Below are positions 17,523 to 24,457 of a stretch of 47,258 nt of DNA, piece by piece; position 1 is the first letter of the stretch, and every line of letters begins with the position of its first letter. The DNA comes from a gamma proteobacterium L18 (GTDB lineage Bacteria > Pseudomonadota > Gammaproteobacteria > Pseudomonadales > Pseudomonadaceae). The translations under genes were made by a program, and so were the position numbers. The stretch spans positions 1 through 47,258 of the forward strand of contig KI547178.1 in the NCBI GenBank assembly GCA_000497835.1. The letters are read 5' to 3'. A model generated the notes under the pieces. The model searched no databases and was not told the origin of the DNA. It saw nothing but the letters and a program-made list of their open reading frames with translations.

Positions 17523-19058
17523 TTAAAGCGATTGCCACGTATGCGGCAGCAACTGATCGATTTCACTCGCCCGCTGCGTCGGCAGGCGTGTGAGAACATC
17601 TTTCAGATAGACATATGGATCATGCCCGTTCATGCGCGCCGACTGGATCAAACTCATGATCGCCGCCGCCCGCTTACCGCTGCGCAGCGACCCAGCAAAC
17701 AACCAGTTCGAGCGGCCAAGCGCCCATGGCCGTATCTGGTTTTCAACTTGGTTGTTGTCGATGGGCACAGTCCCATCGTCCAGGTAGCGCGTCAGCGCTA
17801 CCCAGCGTTTCAGGCTGTAATCGAGGGCTTTGGCCGTGGCTGATCCATTGGGCACCAAGTCGCGCTGGGCCAACATCCAGTCATGCAGTGTTTTGCTGAT
17901 CGGTACCGCCAGTTCCCGACGTATTCGCCAACGGTCTTCATCACTCATGTCCCGCGCCTGGCGTTCGACCTCGTACAGGCCGCTGATCGAGTGCAACGCC
18001 TGTTCGGCCAACTGGCTTTTGTTCGCGACATGCAGATCGAAAAACTTGCGACGGGCGTGGGCCATACAGCCGATTTCAGTGATGCCTTGCTCAAAACCAG
18101 CTTTATAGCCAGCGAAGTCATCGCAGACCAACTTGCCGCTCCAGTCGCCCAGGAAGTTGCGCGCATGTTCGCCCGCACGGCTTGGGCTGAAGTCGTATAC
18201 CACGGCTTTGAGGGCCGAAAACGGCGTACTGCTGTAGGCCCAGACGTAGGCCCGATGGGTTTTCTTCTCGCCTGGCGCAAGCATTTGAACCGGCGTTTCG
18301 TCAGCGTGAATCACGCCCTGCTTCAGCACAGCTTCACGCAGAGCATCGACCAGCGGCTGGAGTCGCACGCCGGTTTGTCCGACCCACTGGGCCAAGGTCG
18401 AGCGAGCGATGGCCAGCCCAGCGCGACCAAAGATTTTCTCCTGCCGGTAGAGCGGCAAGTGATCGGCAAACTTGGCTACCATCACGTGGGCCAACAGGCC
18501 TGCGGTTGGAATACCTTTGTCGATGACCTGCGCCGGCACCGGCGCCTGAGTCAGAGTTTCCCACTGACGGCAGGCCCATTTGCCACGCACATGTTGTTCG
18601 ACCGTGAACACACCTGGCGTGTAATCCAGCTTTTCGCTGACGTCTTCACCGATGCGTTGAAGCTGGCAGCCACAAGCGCACTGGGTGTTTTCTGGCTCGT
18701 GACGAATCACCGTGCGTGGAAACTGCGGCGGCAATGGGGCACGTTTCGGCGATTGCCGTGGCTCGGCTTGTGACGAAGCGGGAAGAAGCTGTTTCAGCTC
18801 AGCCTCGATAGCTTCAAAGTCTGTATCGAGCAGGTCATCCAGCAAGCTGCCTTGCGCCGGGCTGATTTGCTCGCTGCGCTTGGCAAACTTGTGGCGTTTG
18901 AGCAGGGCGATTTCGAACTTGAATTGTTCGATGAGGATTTCGTCGTTCTGGATCTTCCGGCTCATCGCCTCGACCTGGGACTGCAACTGCAACGCCTGTG
19001 CCGCCAAGGCACGAAGCTGTTCCGGAGTCATCTGGTCGAGATTGGGCGAGAAAGTCAT
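17523..19058 (-). CDS. tnpC: IS66 transposase TnpC
   Basis: A DDE transposase of about 511 residues, starting MTFSPNLDQMTPEQL (19058; the frame is open 13 codons further). Order: leucine-rich coiled coil (about 10-60), the antitermination-like acidic stretch, a zinc-finger segment with CACGCQL, then the catalytic domain with VIHADETPVQML (Asp), KLVCDDFAGYKAGF (Asp), MAHARRKFFDLH and NNQVENQIRPWALGRSNWL (Glu). It appears intact. It forms an operon with tnpB and tnpA, as in all complete IS66 elements. Confidence 0.92.
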   Translation of the reverse strand: MTFSPNLDQMTPEQLRALAAQALQLQSQVEAMSRKIQNDEILIEQFKFEIALLKRHKFAKRSEQISPAQGSLLDDLLDTDFEAIEAELKQLLPASSQAEPRQSPKRAPLPPQFPRTVIRHEPENTQCACGCQLQRIGEDVSEKLDYTPGVFTVEQHVRGKWACRQWETLTQAPVPAQVIDKGIPTAGLLAHVMVAKFADHLPLYRQEKIFGRAGLAIARSTLAQWVGQTGVRLQPLVDALREAVLKQGVIHADETPVQMLAPGEKKTHRAYVWAYSSTPFSALKAVVYDFSPSRAGEHARNFLGDWSGKLVCDDFAGYKAGFEQGITEIGCMAHARRKFFDLHVANKSQLAEQALHSISGLYEVERQARDMSDEDRWRIRRELAVPISKTLHDWMLAQRDLVPNGSATAKALDYSLKRWVALTRYLDDGTVPIDNNQVENQIRPWALGRSNWLFAGSLRSGKRAAAIMSLIQSARMNGHDPYVYLKDVLTRLPTQRASEIDQLLPHTWQSL

Positions 19059-19121
19059 GCCGCCGATTGTGCCAGAGCAGGCCCGAAACGACGACAAGCA
19101 GACCGGTCAAATGGTCGGCGA

Positions 19122-19457
19122 TTACAGCATGCTGATCACACCGCCTGCGCCGACGCGCTGCCACGGCAGACCCAGCACCAAAGCCTGGAGTTGTTCGCTG
19201 TCGAGTTCGACCTCAGCGCCATGGCGAATGCCCGGCCAGTGGAACTTGCCCTGGTTCAGTCGCCGGGCTGCAAGCCAGATACCCACACCGTCGTGCACCA
19301 GCACCTTCATCCGGTTAGCCCGGCGATTGGCGAACAGATAAGCGCAGTGCGGCTTCGCCGCACCGAACACCGCAATCACCCGGGCCAATGCGGTTTCGGT
19401 ACCAGCGCGCATGTCCATCGGCTCGGTGGACAGCCAGATCGCGTCGATGCGGATCAT
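19122..19457 (-). CDS. tnpB: IS66 accessory protein TnpB
   Basis: A 111-residue IS66 Orf2 protein: IWLSTEPMDMRAGTETALAR, then HCAYLFANRRANRMKVLVHD and a C-terminal ELDSEQLQALVLGLPWQR. It is required with TnpA for transposition of IS66 elements, role unclear. Its start overlaps the tnpA stop by four bases (ATGA). Confidence 0.92.
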   Translation of the reverse strand: MIRIDAIWLSTEPMDMRAGTETALARVIAVFGAAKPHCAYLFANRRANRMKVLVHDGVGIWLAARRLNQGKFHWPGIRHGAEVELDSEQLQALVLGLPWQRVGAGGVISML

Positions 19458-19774
19458 TGAGCGACAGCCCGGATAAATTGCCCGCAGCCCTCAGGATCTG
19501 AGGTTGGCCATTTCACCGTGATTACTTGCCCGGCCATGGGCACCTCAATGATCACTGACGCTTCGGCTGGCCGTTTAGGTGCGGCCTTTAGCGGAACAAA
19601 TGCCGGTAGAGAGGTTGCTGCGGATTGGTCTCGATAGAGCGGCATCCATTTGCGGATGACGTTGGCATTGATGCCGTGGCTGATGGCGACACTGGACACC
19701 GTTGCGCCAGGTTGCAGGCATTCCCGAACGACTTGGGCTTTAAATGGTTTCGGATAAGAGCTTCGTTGGCGCAT
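19454..19774 (-). CDS. tnpA: IS66 accessory protein TnpA
   Basis: A 106-residue protein with an N-terminal helix-turn-helix of IS3/IS66 type (YPKPFKAQVVRECLQPGATV and then SHGINANVIRKWM) and a short C-terminal strand part (VIIEVPMAGQVITVKW). First gene of the IS66 operon, about 100 bases inside the right terminus at 19874. The leader 19775-19873 holds an internal inverted repeat (GTCCGC...GCGGAC). Confidence 0.9.
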   Translation of the reverse strand: MRQRSSYPKPFKAQVVRECLQPGATVSSVAISHGINANVIRKWMPLYRDQSAATSLPAFVPLKAAPKRPAEASVIIEVPMAGQVITVKWPTSDPEGCGQFIRAVAQ

Positions 19775-19833
19775 GGAAATCCTGGCGATAAGGGTGATCG
19801 CGTCCGCTTAAAAATACGCGGACACCATCGCCC

Positions 19834-20097
19834 TTAAAGCTGGAGTTCGGAAGGTGAGTTCGCCGGACGCTTACGTTGGGCTGCAATAAAGCTGCCCTTG
19901 GCACGCTGCTTCACGCGTGTGATTCCAGCCAGCTTCAAAGCCTTTGCAAGCGTGTCAGGATGAGTGGTGATGCCCGTTGCAGCGTGGAATGTAGCGGCTA
20001 ATTCAGCTTGGCTGGAGAAGGGATGAGCATGAGTCAGCTTGACCAGCAGGGGGTACTGTTCTGCGGCAATCCCTGGAGGGCGTCCGGTTCGAGGCAT
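19834..20097 (-). pseudogene. IS5-family transposase, N-terminal part, cut by the nested unit
   Basis: Reads MPRTGRPPGIAAEQYPLLVK and a winged-helix-like stretch (SSQAELAATFHAATGI...ALKLAGITRVKQRAKG) to GSFIAAQ, after which the IS66 end takes over and the frame stops by chance at 19834. In the restored sequence the frame continues FIAAQ-PRNSYGYNETHRC into the C-terminal part at 13393, with no base lost. The promoter side ends at the terminal repeat at 20148. Confidence 0.85.
19875..19882. repeat. 8-bp target duplication, right copy (GTTGGGCT)
   Basis: Exact match to 13394-13401, directly outside the CGCTTAC terminus of the IS66-type unit. It falls inside the coding sequence of the IS5-family transposase. 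Confidence 0.9.
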
Positions 20098-20214
20098 GAC
20101 TTCAAACGCATCTGAGCACAGAGCTTAGTTTATTTTGTCTACACCCTCTTAGGGGGTCAGTTTAAGCGTATTGGGAAAGTGGCCGCACCTGTTGTAGCAG
20201 CTATGGCACGCAAA

Positions 20215-20664
20215 TTACTGAAGCCGAGGCACGGACCCCGGAATCTGCCCAGCGGCCCAGCGTCGATCGAACTCATTTTTTGCCGCGCGTTCTTGTTCGA
20301 CACACGCAACCATCTGGGCGTCGGTCCTCCAGTTGTCGCACCCCTTGGGCGGTTTGTATGAGGCGTACCAAGCCTGGGTCTTCGCCTGCTCTGCCGCGCC
20401 GCGCAGGCGGGCTTCCTCAATATACCGCTCGTTGGCAGCCTGGATCGCTTGGGACGCCGCGGCTTTTTGTTGCCGAGCTGCCTCAACCTGGCGCGCCTGT
20501 GCAGCCTGAGCCTGCTGATTGATCGCCTGCATGGTGGTGACTTGTTGCGTGATGGCGGCCTGCATTGTATGGGTGACTATGGAATAGCCCACCACCCCAA
20601 TCACCACGGGGGCCAAGATTTTGATGAGTAGCAGTTCGATGACAACAGATCGGCTTCGTGCCAT
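20215..20664 (-). CDS. membrane-anchored coiled-coil protein, unknown function
   Basis: A 149-residue protein starting at the ATG at 20664, with an AAAGGAG site 9 bases upstream. One N-terminal hydrophobic helix (about 9-30, IKILAPVVIGVVGYSIV) is followed by a long Gln/Ala-rich coiled coil (QQVTTMQAINQQAQAAQARQ and on) and a C-terminal domain with two cysteines (KGCDNWRTDAQMVACVEQER), probably disulphide-linked in the periplasm. Function unknown. Not related to the adjacent insertion sequences. Confidence 0.6.
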   Translation of the reverse strand: MARSRSVVIELLLIKILAPVVIGVVGYSIVTHTMQAAITQQVTTMQAINQQAQAAQARQVEAARQQKAAASQAIQAANERYIEEARLRGAAEQAKTQAWYASYKPPKGCDNWRTDAQMVACVEQERAAKNEFDRRWAAGQIPGSVPRLQ

Positions 20665-20812
20665 GCAGCGGGCTCCTTTAGACATGGCGTAATGCTACCC
20701 ACCTTGGTCGGAAGACTCCAGCGAGAAGGCGTCCCTATCCCCTGTCATTTATGGGTACACCTAAGCTAATACGCTTTGATTTTATCTTTTTTGATCTTCT
20801 CGCTTGATAAGG

Positions 20813-20854
20813 AACACCCAAAGTGCAACAATAGTTTAACTAACACCCAAAGTG
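20813..20854 (+). repeat. 13-bp direct repeats upstream of the serine recombinase
   Basis: AACACCCAAAGTG occurs at 20813-20825 and 20842-20854, 29 bases start to start, ending 22 bases before the recombinase ATG. The spacing is about three helical turns, so a regulator or the recombinase itself could bind both on one face. Confidence 0.5.
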
Positions 20855-20876
20855 ATACGAGACCAGGAGCACTGCC

Positions 20877-21491
20877 ATGTTTGTCCGTACGTACCTCCGA
20901 GCATCCACCGTTGAGCAAGACGCAAGCCGGGCTCGTAGCGCGCTCGAGCAGTTTGCTACAGACCATGGCCAGGCGGTCGCCAGTGAGTACATGGAGAACG
21001 CGAGTGGTGCCAGCGTGGATCGGCCCGAGCTGATGCGCCTGCTGAAGGACGCCCGTAACGGAGACGTGCTGCTGGTCGAGTCGATAGATCGGCTGTCCCG
21101 CCTGCCAGGTGCGGACTGGCAGAGCCTGAAGGCCGCCATTGACTCCAAAGGTCTGCGAGTCGTCGCCCTGGACCTGCCGACAAGCCATCAAGGCATGAAG
21201 GACACCAAGGGGGACGAGTTCACCGGCCGCATGCTTGCCGCGATCAATTCTATGTTGGTGGAGATGATGGCCGCGATAGCTCGTAAGGACTACGAGCAGC
21301 GCCGCGAGCGTCAGGCTCAAGGGATCGAAAAAGCAAAGGCCGAGGGCAAATATCAGGGCCGACCTGTCGATGCGGATCTGCACAAGCGCGTCACTGAGCT
21401 TCTGGCCGCCGGCCTGGGTATTCGCGCAACTGCTAGGCACGCCGCATGTTCGACCACTACGGTGCTTCGTATTCGCGATATTAGCGTCTGA
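20877..21491 (+). CDS. serine recombinase (resolvase/invertase family)
   Basis: A 204-residue protein. The catalytic N-terminal domain has the nucleophile Ser in YLRASTVEQD (residue 10), DVLLVESIDRLSRLPGADW with the conserved Arg, and a long E helix (FTGRMLAAINSMLVEMMAAI). The C-terminal helix-turn-helix reads GIRATARHAACSTTTVLRIR. This is the size and order of Tn3-type resolvases and DNA invertases. ATG behind a CAGGAGC site. No partner transposase is seen nearby, so it is probably a stand-alone recombinase of an island or plasmid relic. Confidence 0.88.
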   Translation: MFVRTYLRASTVEQDASRARSALEQFATDHGQAVASEYMENASGASVDRPELMRLLKDARNGDVLLVESIDRLSRLPGADWQSLKAAIDSKGLRVVALDLPTSHQGMKDTKGDEFTGRMLAAINSMLVEMMAAIARKDYEQRRERQAQGIEKAKAEGKYQGRPVDADLHKRVTELLAAGLGIRATARHAACSTTTVLRIRDISV

Positions 21492-21806
21492 GGTGTCCAG
21501 CGGCTGCAGGTTGTGGGCAGGAGCCTCGCAAATGGTCACGGGGCGCACAACGCCTCCAGCTCCCCTCTGTGTGGGCTTCGCCGGACCCTCAAGCTAAGCG
21601 GAGAGGGCGGACAATCTATTTTCGGTCTCCGCGCCGACCTAATCCGCGAGCGATCACCCCTGAAGGCGCTGCAGGACTATGCCAAGGTCTGCCACCCTGG
21701 ATAGATTGCGGGCAGAACGCCAAAGGTTCTTCCAATTTGGTGTCAGTGCATCGCGTTTTGATCGGCGGGGCATTAACCTGAATGCTTGCTCTGCGATTTT
21801 TGCGAA
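21492..21806. other. intergenic stretch, no gene seen
   Basis: Spacer between the recombinase and the YoaK-type gene, which converge. The short open frames here have no ribosome binding site and no recognisable content. Confidence 0.4.
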
Positions 21807-22496
21807 CTATTTATGCATGAAGGTGGCTTGCCACTGCCTTGGTATTAGCATCGAGAGCCCACCGATTGCCAACGAAAGCAGGCCGGCGAAAAACAGCCCT
21901 TTCAAACCAACGGCATGGCCAGTATATGCGCCCAACACTGCGCCCGTGAGCATGCCGAGCCATGGAATAAGCTGAACCCGCCAACCGTTAAGGCGCTTGC
22001 CCATCAGCCATCTTCCTGCCCCCCGACCGAAGCGTGAAAGCGCGCCGGACACGAATGTTAGACCAATGGCCAGGCCGTTGATCTCTTCCACCACGGCATT
22101 GATCATACCCATGCTTAAGGCTGCAATGGCCAGGCCCGGAAGTCCTTGCACCTGCGCCGCGAGAATTAGTGCCATGCCGATTGTCGACAGCAATGGCCAT
22201 GAGCGGCGCCGCGTGATCGTTGCCAAGATAACACCCAGTGCATTACCTATGACAAACGCGAGGATCAGGGCACCGATGTGCGCTGCGGTGTGCCAGTTGT
22301 CGAGACTGACTGATGAGGCAAGACGAGTGGTGTTCCCGCTCATGAAGGATACGAAATCACCCCCAGCCGTGAAGCTGATGGCGTCCGTCATTCCTGCCAG
22401 AAAGGATAGCGCGAGGATGAACATTAACCCAACACGCCCTCGTGTGCGCGCGAATGCGCGGGAACGAGGGGACAGGAAGGTGGGCTCTGGCAACAT
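21807..22496 (-). CDS. YoaK-family (DUF1275) membrane protein
   Basis: A 229-residue protein with about six hydrophobic segments and the family signatures LSFLAGMTDAISFTAGGDFV followed by SFMSGNTTRLA near the N-terminus and a glycine-rich second half (LGMLTGAVLGAYTGHAVG). Members are inner membrane proteins of unknown transport function. The start follows an AGGGGA site. Monocistronic. Confidence 0.85.
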   Translation of the reverse strand: MLPEPTFLSPRSRAFARTRGRVGLMFILALSFLAGMTDAISFTAGGDFVSFMSGNTTRLASSVSLDNWHTAAHIGALILAFVIGNALGVILATITRRRSWPLLSTIGMALILAAQVQGLPGLAIAALSMGMINAVVEEINGLAIGLTFVSGALSRFGRGAGRWLMGKRLNGWRVQLIPWLGMLTGAVLGAYTGHAVGLKGLFFAGLLSLAIGGLSMLIPRQWQATFMHK

Positions 22497-22538
22497 TAAA
22501 TTCCCCTAATTGAACATGTCACGTCGCAAAAGCACACG

Positions 22539-22760
22539 GTGGATGAAGTCGATCAATATGTACTGTGCTGGGCGTGGCTGGCTAGCATTCAACCCACTTT
22601 CCAAGGCGCTAACACCGGTTGGCCGAAGGAGCCGCCTCCATTGCCGCTGCTGATGGACGTGACGCTATCGACCATGGGCTCTACTGGTTTCATCCTGAGC
22701 GGACTGGAGGAGGTCGACGGCGCGCTGTACGCCCAGTCGTGGTGGTGCCGAGAACCGTAA
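22539..22760 (+). CDS. small hypothetical protein
   Basis: A 73-residue frame with an ATG and a weak site (GGTGG). The second half (LLMDVTLSTMGSTGFILSGL, then EEVDGALYAQSWWCREP) looks like real protein, possibly starting lower at one of the internal Met codons. It converges on the 22761 gene with adjacent stops. No family recognised. Confidence 0.35.
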   Translation: MDEVDQYVLCWAWLASIQPTFQGANTGWPKEPPPLPLLMDVTLSTMGSTGFILSGLEEVDGALYAQSWWCREP

Positions 22761-22970
22761 TCAGACCTCTTTGCCGAGCTCTTCGAGTGCGTTGCCGATC
22801 AATTCGGTGGCCTCGTCAAGGCCGTCCAGCGCATCACGGGCTTCCTCGGCAGCATCGCCGCCACCGTTTTGCTCAGCCCAGATCGCCAGTTCTTCGATAG
22901 CTGCCCCGAGCGCCAGGTTGGACTTGACCTGGGCGACCATCAGTTTCTGCAGCATTTGGATTGCGTTCAT
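22761..22970 (-). CDS. small acidic helical protein
   Basis: A 69-residue protein with a strong GGAGGG site 6 bases before its ATG. Almost wholly helical and acidic (EELAIWAEQNGGGDAAEEAR), with heptad-like leucines; it could be a small coiled-coil or an antitoxin/anti-restriction type protein. No family recognised. Confidence 0.55.
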   Translation of the reverse strand: MNAIQMLQKLMVAQVKSNLALGAAIEELAIWAEQNGGGDAAEEARDALDGLDEATELIGNALEELGKEV

Positions 22971-23048
22971 CGTAATCCCTCCGGTGGAAATCGGAGGGTA
23001 GCACCGCTTTTCGTGAAGGGTTTCTTACCGTGGGTAGGGCAGCGGAGG

Positions 23049-23411
23049 CTATTTTTTTGTTGCCGAGCCGAAAACAAATCCAAGCGCGGATGTTGTCAGG
23101 CCGTACAGCCATTTTCTCGCCTCGCTTAGCTCCGGGGTTTGTGTAATCAGGAAGCTCAGCACGATCAAAAGTGCTGAAACTCCTATAACGAAACCCGCAA
23201 TGTTGGTTGGAGCCGCAGTGTTGGTAGACCCCCAAAACTTCCCCAACCAACCGAGGTTCTGCTGATTGTGCTGTAGCTGGAAATGCTCTTTGCCTGCTGC
23301 GAAAAAAGCATCTTCATCATCCCCGGAGCCTCTGACAGCAGGGCCTGACGCCTCCGCCTTTGGGTCAATGGTGAGTGACCCCAATTTAGGGCCTGGCTCG
23401 GGACCGCTCAC
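23049..23411 (-). CDS. two-helix membrane protein coupled to a Panacea gene (toxin candidate)
   Basis: The start is chosen as the GTG at 23411, because it overlaps the TGA of the upstream Panacea gene (GTGA). This gives 120 residues: a polar, acidic N-terminus (GSGDDEDAFFAAG), a short amphipathic stretch (LGWLGKFWG) and two hydrophobic helices (IAGFVIGVSALLIVLSFLI and WLYGLTTSALGFVFG). A frame opening at 23504 has no site of its own. Panacea-domain proteins act as antitoxins for many unrelated partners, often encoded next door; a small membrane protein could be the toxin. Function inferred from context only. Confidence 0.5.
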   Translation of the reverse strand: MSGPEPGPKLGSLTIDPKAEASGPAVRGSGDDEDAFFAAGKEHFQLQHNQQNLGWLGKFWGSTNTAAPTNIAGFVIGVSALLIVLSFLITQTPELSEARKWLYGLTTSALGFVFGSATKK

Positions 23412-23905
23412 GCTTGAGCTGCCTGCTGCGCTTTCGCCGCCGTTTCCTTGAAGTGCTCCACTATGCGAGGGAAAGGAATGTCCACACCTCGCATGCCTTT
23501 GCACTCGCTCCAGGTCAGGTCCCAGGGAGTGCCGGCCGCATGCGTCATCTCAGATAGCCGTATTCCTGAATACTTCCCATAGCTCGCGAACACGTTCTGC
23601 AAGAATGTGCGTATCTCAGGATCTGCCGGTGGAGCCGCAGGGCGAACTCCGCCGGCATCATATTCGTATGCTTTGCCAGAGATTGGGCCAGACCCGAACT
23701 GCTTGAATTCATGGTAAAGCGATGGAATCACCGGGCCATATTGCCAGGCTTCGACAGCCTCATTTATCAAAGGCTGGCCGGTGTATCCTGCATACCACCC
23801 ATGCGCATAATAAACGAGCTTCTGGAGCTTCATCGGGGTTATCGCTTCACCGTTCGCTGCGGCGAGCTCCAGAAAATAGTTAGCGATAGTTTTAGGACTG
23901 AACAT
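23408..23905 (-). CDS. Panacea-domain (SocA/DUF4065) protein, antitoxin-like
   Basis: A 165-residue protein with the hallmarks of the SocA/GepA or Panacea domain: the N-terminal ANYFLELAAANGEAITPMKL followed by QKLVYYAHGWY, then EAWQYGPVIPSLYHEFKQFG and the C-terminal LSEMTHAAGTPWDLTW. Family proteins serve as antitoxins; in Caulobacter, SocA directs toxin SocB to ClpXP. It is followed by an overlapping gene for a small membrane protein, the usual gene order for an antitoxin-first pair. Confidence 0.85.
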   Translation of the reverse strand: MFSPKTIANYFLELAAANGEAITPMKLQKLVYYAHGWYAGYTGQPLINEAVEAWQYGPVIPSLYHEFKQFGSGPISGKAYEYDAGGVRPAAPPADPEIRTFLQNVFASYGKYSGIRLSEMTHAAGTPWDLTWSECKGMRGVDIPFPRIVEHFKETAAKAQQAAQA

Positions 23906-24170
23906 TAGCGGTCCTCCCTTGTCGTTGACGATGCTGCCCTTGCTCGCTCATCGGAGCGCTTCAATCTTAGGCTAGGTCCCTTGTGGACATCCTGTGGATT
24001 AATTGTGCATGGCTGGATTTTGGGGCGCCAATTATGAATATCAATCACTGGTTATGCAATCAGCCTTTGCAAGCGGGTAACGGCAGTGCTCACTGCGGGC
24101 TCCGGCCGGCGGTCGGTGCTGTCATAAAGCTGGCATTGCTGAGCCAAATCAGCCCATTTAGGCACAAAAA
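23906..24170. other. intergenic stretch left of the island junction
   Basis: No gene seen. It leads to the ssrA-type terminator at 24171-24198 and the tmRNA-end copy at 24213. Confidence 0.4.
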
Positions 24171-24198
24171 AGGCACTTGCGAGATTCGCTAAGTGCCT
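24171..24198 (-). terminator. terminator next to the left tmRNA-end copy
   Basis: AGGCACTT (24171-24178) and AAGTGCCT (24191-24198) form an 8-bp stem that on the minus strand is followed by six T. It stands 14 bases from the tmRNA-end copy at 24213, just as the terminator at 36125-36146 stands next to the complete ssrA. It is probably the terminator that followed ssrA before this island inserted. Confidence 0.6.
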
Positions 24199-24212
24199 GA
24201 TTTGTAACGCTT

Positions 24213-24238
24213 ATTTGGTGGAGCCGGGGTAATTTGAA
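24213..24238 (-). repeat. attachment site copy (tmRNA 3' end), distal end of island
   Basis: Matches 36155-36180 at 24 of 26 bases, the first 17 identical (including TGGTGGAGCCGGGG, the tmRNA acceptor end with CCA read on the minus strand). It marks the far end of the integrated island. Confidence 0.85.
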
Positions 24239-24414
24239 ATCAGTCGGTATCTACCTGTTTTGGCTAGTAAATAATTTTTTGATCAACTTGCTTGGAATAC
24301 CAGTTGGAAGGCTGCGTGGCCTGGATTCCGATGGACGGTGCTTTCTTGAGAGCCGCGCCTAAAAACGAATCGTGGCCGAATCTATAAAGCAGATGGTCGC
24401 ACTGTTGATCGTTG

Positions 24415-24438
24415 CCCCTGCGCTCGCCGGTGCAGGGG
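24415..24438. terminator. hairpin downstream of the DUF2075 gene
   Basis: CCCCTGC (24415-24421) pairs with GCAGGGG (24432-24438), just after the end of the minus-strand DUF2075 gene. There is no long T-run, so it is a weak or Rho-assisted terminator at best. Confidence 0.35.
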
Positions 24439-24457
24439 CTCCTAGCAAACGATACCG

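Larger units (their letters stand above)
13402..19874 (-). mobile_element. IS66-type transposon carrying a cif-like gene cluster
   Basis: A 6473-bp unit with inverted ends: GTAAGCGTCCGG at 13402 and its exact reverse complement ending at 19874 (12 identical terminal bases, about 18 of the first 24). It contains tnpA, tnpB and tnpC at its right side and, between tnpC and the left end, a divergent TetR gene, an MFS exporter, a Cif-like epoxide hydrolase, a VOC-fold protein and a transposase scrap. The 8-bp duplication GTTGGGCT on both sides shows that the whole unit moved in one event. No second IS66 terminus is visible near 17.4 kb, so the cargo is inside the element rather than beside it. All tnp frames look intact. 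Confidence 0.88.
12498..20148 (-). mobile_element. IS5-family insertion sequence, split by a nested IS66-type unit
   Basis: Both outer ends carry the same inverted terminus: GAGGGTGTAGACAAAAT at 12498 and its reverse complement ending at 20148. The flanks are CTAG before and TTAG after, in keeping with the YTAR target preference of the family but not an exact duplication. Removing 13402-19874 plus one 8-bp copy gives an element of about 1.17 kb with one transposase gene. The transposase itself is dead (see its parts). Transcription of the transposase runs on the minus strand. Confidence 0.85.
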
